The translations under genes and the position numbers were made by a program. The notes beneath the pieces are model-generated. The model did not search any database. It was not told the origin of the DNA and was given only the letters and a program-made list of their open reading frames with translations. Below, one piece after another: positions 5,941 to 8,538 of a stretch of 8,538 nt of DNA. Source of the DNA: an uncultured Collinsella sp. (GTDB lineage: Bacteria > Actinomycetota > Coriobacteriia > Coriobacteriales > Coriobacteriaceae); the NCBI GenBank assembly GCA_902482615.1, contig CABTAA010000059.1, positions 1 through 8,538 of the forward strand, given 5' to 3'. How positions within the stretch are numbered: position 1 is the stretch's first letter; every line of letters starts with the position of its first letter.

Positions 5941-7737
5941 CTACTCAACTCCTTCTTGTTCAAGTGTACGGATAACGGGCTCAGAGCGAAGGGAGATTTT
6001 CGCATCATACACGCCCTCTGTTTCGAACATAACGAGCTCATTGGTACCAGGGTGTAATAAACCGTGCGGAACATAGAGCGTCATGATGGGACCCTTATCC
6101 CAAAAACGTCCGACATTCGTTCCGTTTACGTATGCCACACCCTTTCCAAAACCCGTAGTGTCGATAAAGGTATCAGCCGGCTCAGATATATCAAACTTTG
6201 CGCGATAAAAGGAAGGTTGCCCCTCTACCCAGCCGGCGGAATAATCAAGATTATCGATGTTATCGAGTGGCAGACAACGCATCTCCCAACCGGTAACAAA
6301 GTGAAGATCAACGCAAACTCCTGTCCTAATGCCCTTATGTTGCGTATCAGCGAGCAATTTGTGACCATAATTGACGCGACCCATATCCTCGGTCAGAACA
6401 TCCAGGCGGTTGTGTTCACAGGGAAGAACGCAGTGAATATCTTCCCCGATGTGCTCCTGATACTGCGTCGCCACTTTGTCACCGTTCACAAACACCTGAG
6501 CGCGGTCGCGGGCGTCAATAACCCGAATACGCTCTTCATCTGCACGGTCACGCTCGACAGTCGTGGTATATAACGTATATCCATACGACTGACCCATCTC
6601 TTCCATGGGCATAGGATATTGGGCTTCAATCGGCTCCGAAAGAATATCGAGCACATTAAAGAGACTTACGCGCTCACTCACCGAAATATCGGGCATGGAA
6701 AACGCCTTTTTTGTTAACGGCTTGCTTTGCGCGATATCGGGATACAGCTCGTGAACTGTCCTTTGAATTGCGAAGTACTTCTCGGTCGGGTTGCCCTGTT
6801 CGTCCAATGGAGCATCGTAGTCATATGATGTCACCTGGTGCAGGTCATGCGTATGGCGTGCAGAACATCCGTTCATAAATCCAAAGTTGGTGCCTCCATG
6901 AAACATGTAGAGGTTTAAAGATCCTCCAAGCTCGAGCACCTCGCGAACGCAAGAGGCAAGATCTTCGGGATCGCGTCTGATGACGTTCTCCCCATAGCGA
7001 TTGAACCAGCCGTCCCACAACTCCATGCACATAAGAGGCCATTGTTTTCCATGCTCCTTGTGAAAAGCAGAAAGAGCCTCAAAGTTCTCCTTTGCATGAG
7101 AACCAAAGTTGCCGGTGCACAACACATCATCGTCAATGAGCGTACCGGCACGAAGGCACCCACGCCACGGACCATCGGAAGTACAAAGGGGCACGGAAAC
7201 CCCACGCTCGACCATAAGGCGACGAATCGCGCGAAGATAGTCCTTATCCTCGCAATACGACCCATACTCGTTTTCAACCTGCATCATGATGATGTTTCCG
7301 CCCTTGTCAATCTGACGCGAGACGAGTATCGGCATGAGATGGTCGTAGTACTGCGCAACGTGAGCAAGAAATTTGGGGTCGCTGCTGCGCGGCCTCATAT
7401 CATGTTCGCGCAGCAGCCATGCTGGCATGCCGCCAAATTCCCATTCTGCACAAATAAACGGAGAGGGCCGAACAATTGCATACAGACCGAGCGATGCTGC
7501 CTCATCAAGAAATGCCGCCAAATCGATTGAGCCAGAAAAATCGAAGACGCCAGGCTTTGGCTCATGAAGATTCCACGGTACATACGTTTCGACCGTATTA
7601 AACCCAAGAGCCTTAAGGTTATAGAGCGAGTGGTGCCAGTCGCTCGGATGAACACGCATATAGTGAATCGCCCCCGACAAGATGGTGAACGGCTCATCAT
7701 CAAGTAGGAATTGATTGGTGATCTTAAACGAATGCAT
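5941..7737 (-). CDS. GH35 beta-galactosidase, cytoplasmic (BgaC/GnbG-like, possibly phospho-beta-galactosidase)
   Basis: A 598-residue glycoside hydrolase family 35 enzyme, the length of BgaC-type proteins. The (beta/alpha)8 barrel starts at once: FTILSGAIHYMRVHPSDWHH (17-36), GFNTVETYVPWNLHEP (45-60) and RPSPFICAEWEFGGMPAWLL (90-109). Glu157 in QVENEYGSY is the expected acid/base, and Glu239 in MELWDGWF the nucleophile. The GGTNFGFMNG loop follows, and C-terminal beta-sandwich domains include FGKGVAYVNGTNVGRFW. No signal peptide or anchor is present, so it acts on imported sugar. Known relatives cleave terminal beta-1,3-galactose (BgaC) or PTS-phosphorylated galacto-N-biose (GnbG of L. casei). 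The start is the only ATG after an in-frame stop 24 bases upstream; its ribosome site (GGGA) is weak. It is the first gene of the block with EIIB, EIIC and EIID, behind an operator-rich control region. The exact substrate is inference. Confidence 0.95.
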   Translation of the reverse strand: MHSFKITNQFLLDDEPFTILSGAIHYMRVHPSDWHHSLYNLKALGFNTVETYVPWNLHEPKPGVFDFSGSIDLAAFLDEAASLGLYAIVRPSPFICAEWEFGGMPAWLLREHDMRPRSSDPKFLAHVAQYYDHLMPILVSRQIDKGGNIIMMQVENEYGSYCEDKDYLRAIRRLMVERGVSVPLCTSDGPWRGCLRAGTLIDDDVLCTGNFGSHAKENFEALSAFHKEHGKQWPLMCMELWDGWFNRYGENVIRRDPEDLASCVREVLELGGSLNLYMFHGGTNFGFMNGCSARHTHDLHQVTSYDYDAPLDEQGNPTEKYFAIQRTVHELYPDIAQSKPLTKKAFSMPDISVSERVSLFNVLDILSEPIEAQYPMPMEEMGQSYGYTLYTTTVERDRADEERIRVIDARDRAQVFVNGDKVATQYQEHIGEDIHCVLPCEHNRLDVLTEDMGRVNYGHKLLADTQHKGIRTGVCVDLHFVTGWEMRCLPLDNIDNLDYSAGWVEGQPSFYRAKFDISEPADTFIDTTGFGKGVAYVNGTNVGRFWDKGPIMTLYVPHGLLHPGTNELVMFETEGVYDAKISLRSEPVIRTLEQEGVE

Positions 7738-7902
7738 GCTATTCCCGATCTTCGTGCTCTACGACGCCGATGCCGGTTCCTCGGCCCTCGGCTAAACGCC
7801 TTGTCTATTATGGACGCATTAACGCAATTATGTAGACAGAATCTGAAGTGGTCCGTAAACGGTAGCGAAATGACGATGAACGGCTTTAATAAAGAAAATT
7901 AA

Positions 7903-7920
7903 ACTACCTGTTAGACCACT
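7903..7920 (-). promoter_or_regulatory. Second GntR operator-like site, just downstream of the -10 box
   Basis: The minus strand reads AGTGGTCTAACAGGTAGT. The first nine bases equal a perfect half of the dre-type GntR operator (AGTGGTCTAGACCACT consensus, known for DasR/NagR-type regulators); the other half is poorly kept. Its place directly after the TATAAT box, over the expected transcription start, suits repression. Confidence 0.45.
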
Positions 7921-7925
7921 GTTTA

Positions 7926-7953
7926 ATTATAGATTCCTAACGATTCTATATTT
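7926..7953 (-). promoter_or_regulatory. Promoter of the GH35-EIIB-EIIC-EIID operon
   Basis: On the minus strand a consensus TATAAT -10 box lies at 7931-7926. The -35 region is weak: TTTCAA or CAAATA, 17 to 20 bases upstream, directly against the end of the palindromic operator. A poor -35 beside an operator is consistent with a regulated promoter. The GH35 ATG lies about 190 bases downstream. Confidence 0.6.
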
Positions 7954-7956
7954 GAA

Positions 7957-7974
7957 AGGTGGTATGTACCACCT
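7957..7974. promoter_or_regulatory. Palindromic GntR-type operator AGGTGGTATGTACCACCT
   Basis: Eight-base arms AGGTGGTA and TACCACCT are exact reverse complements around a TG centre. The core TGGTATGTACCA closely resembles NagR/DasR (dre) operators such as TGGTATAGACCA. It lies immediately upstream of the -35 region of the GH35 operon, and the window encodes one HutC-type GntR regulator, its most likely ligand. The identity of the bound protein is inferred. Confidence 0.8.
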
Positions 7975-8151
7975 ATCCACTATTTCCTACTAGTTACGTT
8001 ATGTTTAATCGCATTTCTTCAAATGCTTATCTACTTTGGATTCACCTACATGAGCAATATAGAGATCTGTTGTCTTCCTATTTCCAAGACTGGAAATATC
8101 CAGAATCGAACCTGACTTTCTTACGGCCGACTCGCCGCGTTCGACGACTCG

Positions 8152-8473
8152 TTAATACAGCAGAGCATTCATGGAGTCGGGTTCGTCACTGGGTAGATTG
8201 CGAACTTCCATTTTCACACCAAGCGCTTGCAGCTCTCTGAGAGCGGCGATGTCCGCATCGCCCATGGCGACCGTGGGCGTTGCGGGACGCCTGCCCTCCC
8301 CCGCCCGCATATGGCCGATGCTGACCTTGGCGATCGACACGCCGCCCCCAACCAGCGCGAGCGCATCGGCGGCTGAGGCCACCATGATCAGAATCCATTG
8401 ACGCGGCGTTGCGGTATGAATGATGTCGATAGTCCTTTTGCACCGAGAAAAACCGTGTCCACACGCCTTCTGG
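8152..8473 (-). pseudogene. Remnant of an AgaV-like PTS EIIB, frameshifted and lacking its N-terminus
   Basis: Two adjacent frames together give the middle and C-terminal part of a mannose-family EIIB. The first frame (8473 to about 8435) reads PEGVWTRFFSVQK; after a one-base shift near 8434 the next frame reads TIDIIHTATPRQWILIMV, then ALVGGGVSIAKVSIGHMRAG, and ends NALLY at the stop. Placed end to end, these match the AgaV-type order (xEGxxxRFxxxQK-xIDxIH...GGVxxxxxxxGxM). The N-terminal part with the catalytic RLIHGQV is missing: upstream of 8473 the sequence changes to another coding frame. With neither catalytic His nor an intact frame, it cannot make a working EIIB. It is more GC-rich and of a different subfamily than the intact EIIB of this locus, so it is the relic of a second PTS and not a duplicate. 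A sequencing error could explain the shift but not the missing N-terminus. Confidence 0.7.
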
Positions 8474-8537
8474 CGCCGCGGCCCTCGTCGGCCTGGGCGA
8501 TGGCGGCGCAGGCGTCCTTGATCTGCTCGACGCCATC
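8474..8537 (-). other. Unidentified coding-like fragment joined to the EIIB remnant
   Basis: From the right edge the minus strand has a frame reading GVEQIKDACAAIAQADEGRG with almost every third codon position G or C, the look of real coding sequence in a GC-rich genome. It is not in the frame of the EIIB remnant and does not fit the EIIB sequence expected there. The frame stays open past the junction and stops at 8390-8388 after losing its codon bias. I do not recognise the source gene; it may continue beyond the window. Confidence 0.35.
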
Positions 8538-8538
8538 G

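Larger units (their letters stand above)
7738..8151. other. 414-base non-coding control region upstream of GH35
   Basis: This stretch holds the GH35 promoter and operators, listed separately, and an untranslated leader of about 180 bases between the -10 box and the GH35 ATG. The leader contains a small TTTAAT...ATTAAA stem (7885-7903) and, on the plus strand, AGTGGTCCGTAA (7847-7858), another operator-like half-site. The last 60 bases before GH35 are GC-rich and coding-like, in contrast to the AT-rich remainder. An inverted repeat with arms TATTTCC and GGAAATA lies at 8079-8098. I see no RNA gene and no convincing open frame in the region. Confidence 0.6.

Noticed and set aside
8096..8125. 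A tRNA T-arm-like segment (GGTTCGATTC on the minus strand)
   Set aside because: The stem around the loop has a mismatch and a wobble pair, and no D-arm, anticodon arm or acceptor stem can be found beside it.
7959..8240. A 93-codon plus-strand frame in the control region
   Set aside because: Its start falls within the palindromic operator, it lacks a ribosome site, and it ends inside the EIIB remnant on the other strand.

Overview
The window is a sugar-uptake and catabolism locus with every recognisable gene on the minus strand. It looks like a Gram-positive gut anaerobe. The ribosome binding sites (AGGAG/AAGGAG), the moderately high and uneven GC, and the style of the PTS and AgaS proteins fit a Coriobacteriia (Collinsella-type) genome best. 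That assignment is inference from protein and codon style and was not tested by a search.

Layout, in transcription order from high to low coordinates. At 8538-8152 lies the damaged end of an unrelated or older locus: an AgaV-like PTS EIIB remnant with a frameshift, joined upstream to a different coding frame. At 8151-7738 is an AT-rich control region with an excellent 18-bp palindromic operator (AGGTGGTATGTACCACCT), a consensus TATAAT -10 box and a second operator-like half-site. Next comes a tight cluster: GH35 beta-galactosidase (7737-5941), EIIB (5938-5474), EIIC (5380-4493) and EIID (4503-3664), closed by a strong intrinsic terminator (3621-3559). It is followed by an unrecognised one-TM protein with a TPR-like helical body (3475-2852), EIIA (2770-2342), a GntR/HutC-family regulator (2254-1520), an AgaS-type SIS isomerase/deaminase (1408-242), another intrinsic terminator (223-181), and the first 41 codons of a NagA-type deacetylase (124-1).

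Together these genes match, by content, the galacto-N-biose (gnbREFGBCDA) locus described in Lactobacillus casei and resemble the pneumococcal bgaC-PTS-agaS locus. The inferred pathway is as follows. The mannose-family PTS imports and phosphorylates a beta-1,3-galactosyl-N-acetylhexosamine (galacto-N-biose from mucin core 1, or lacto-N-biose) and/or GalNAc. The cytoplasmic GH35 enzyme splits off galactose. NagA deacetylates the 6-phosphate amino sugar. AgaS deaminates/isomerises GalN-6-P to tagatose-6-P. The GntR protein is the obvious local regulator, and the dre/NagR-like palindrome before GH35 its likely site. Kinase and aldolase steps after tagatose-6-P are not in the window.

Unusual points are the one-TM TPR-like gene between EIID and EIIA, the terminator that splits the PTS genes into two transcription blocks, the operators around the -10 box, the visibly different base composition of GntR/TPR/GH35 versus AgaS/EIIC/EIID, and the chimeric EIIB remnant at the edge.
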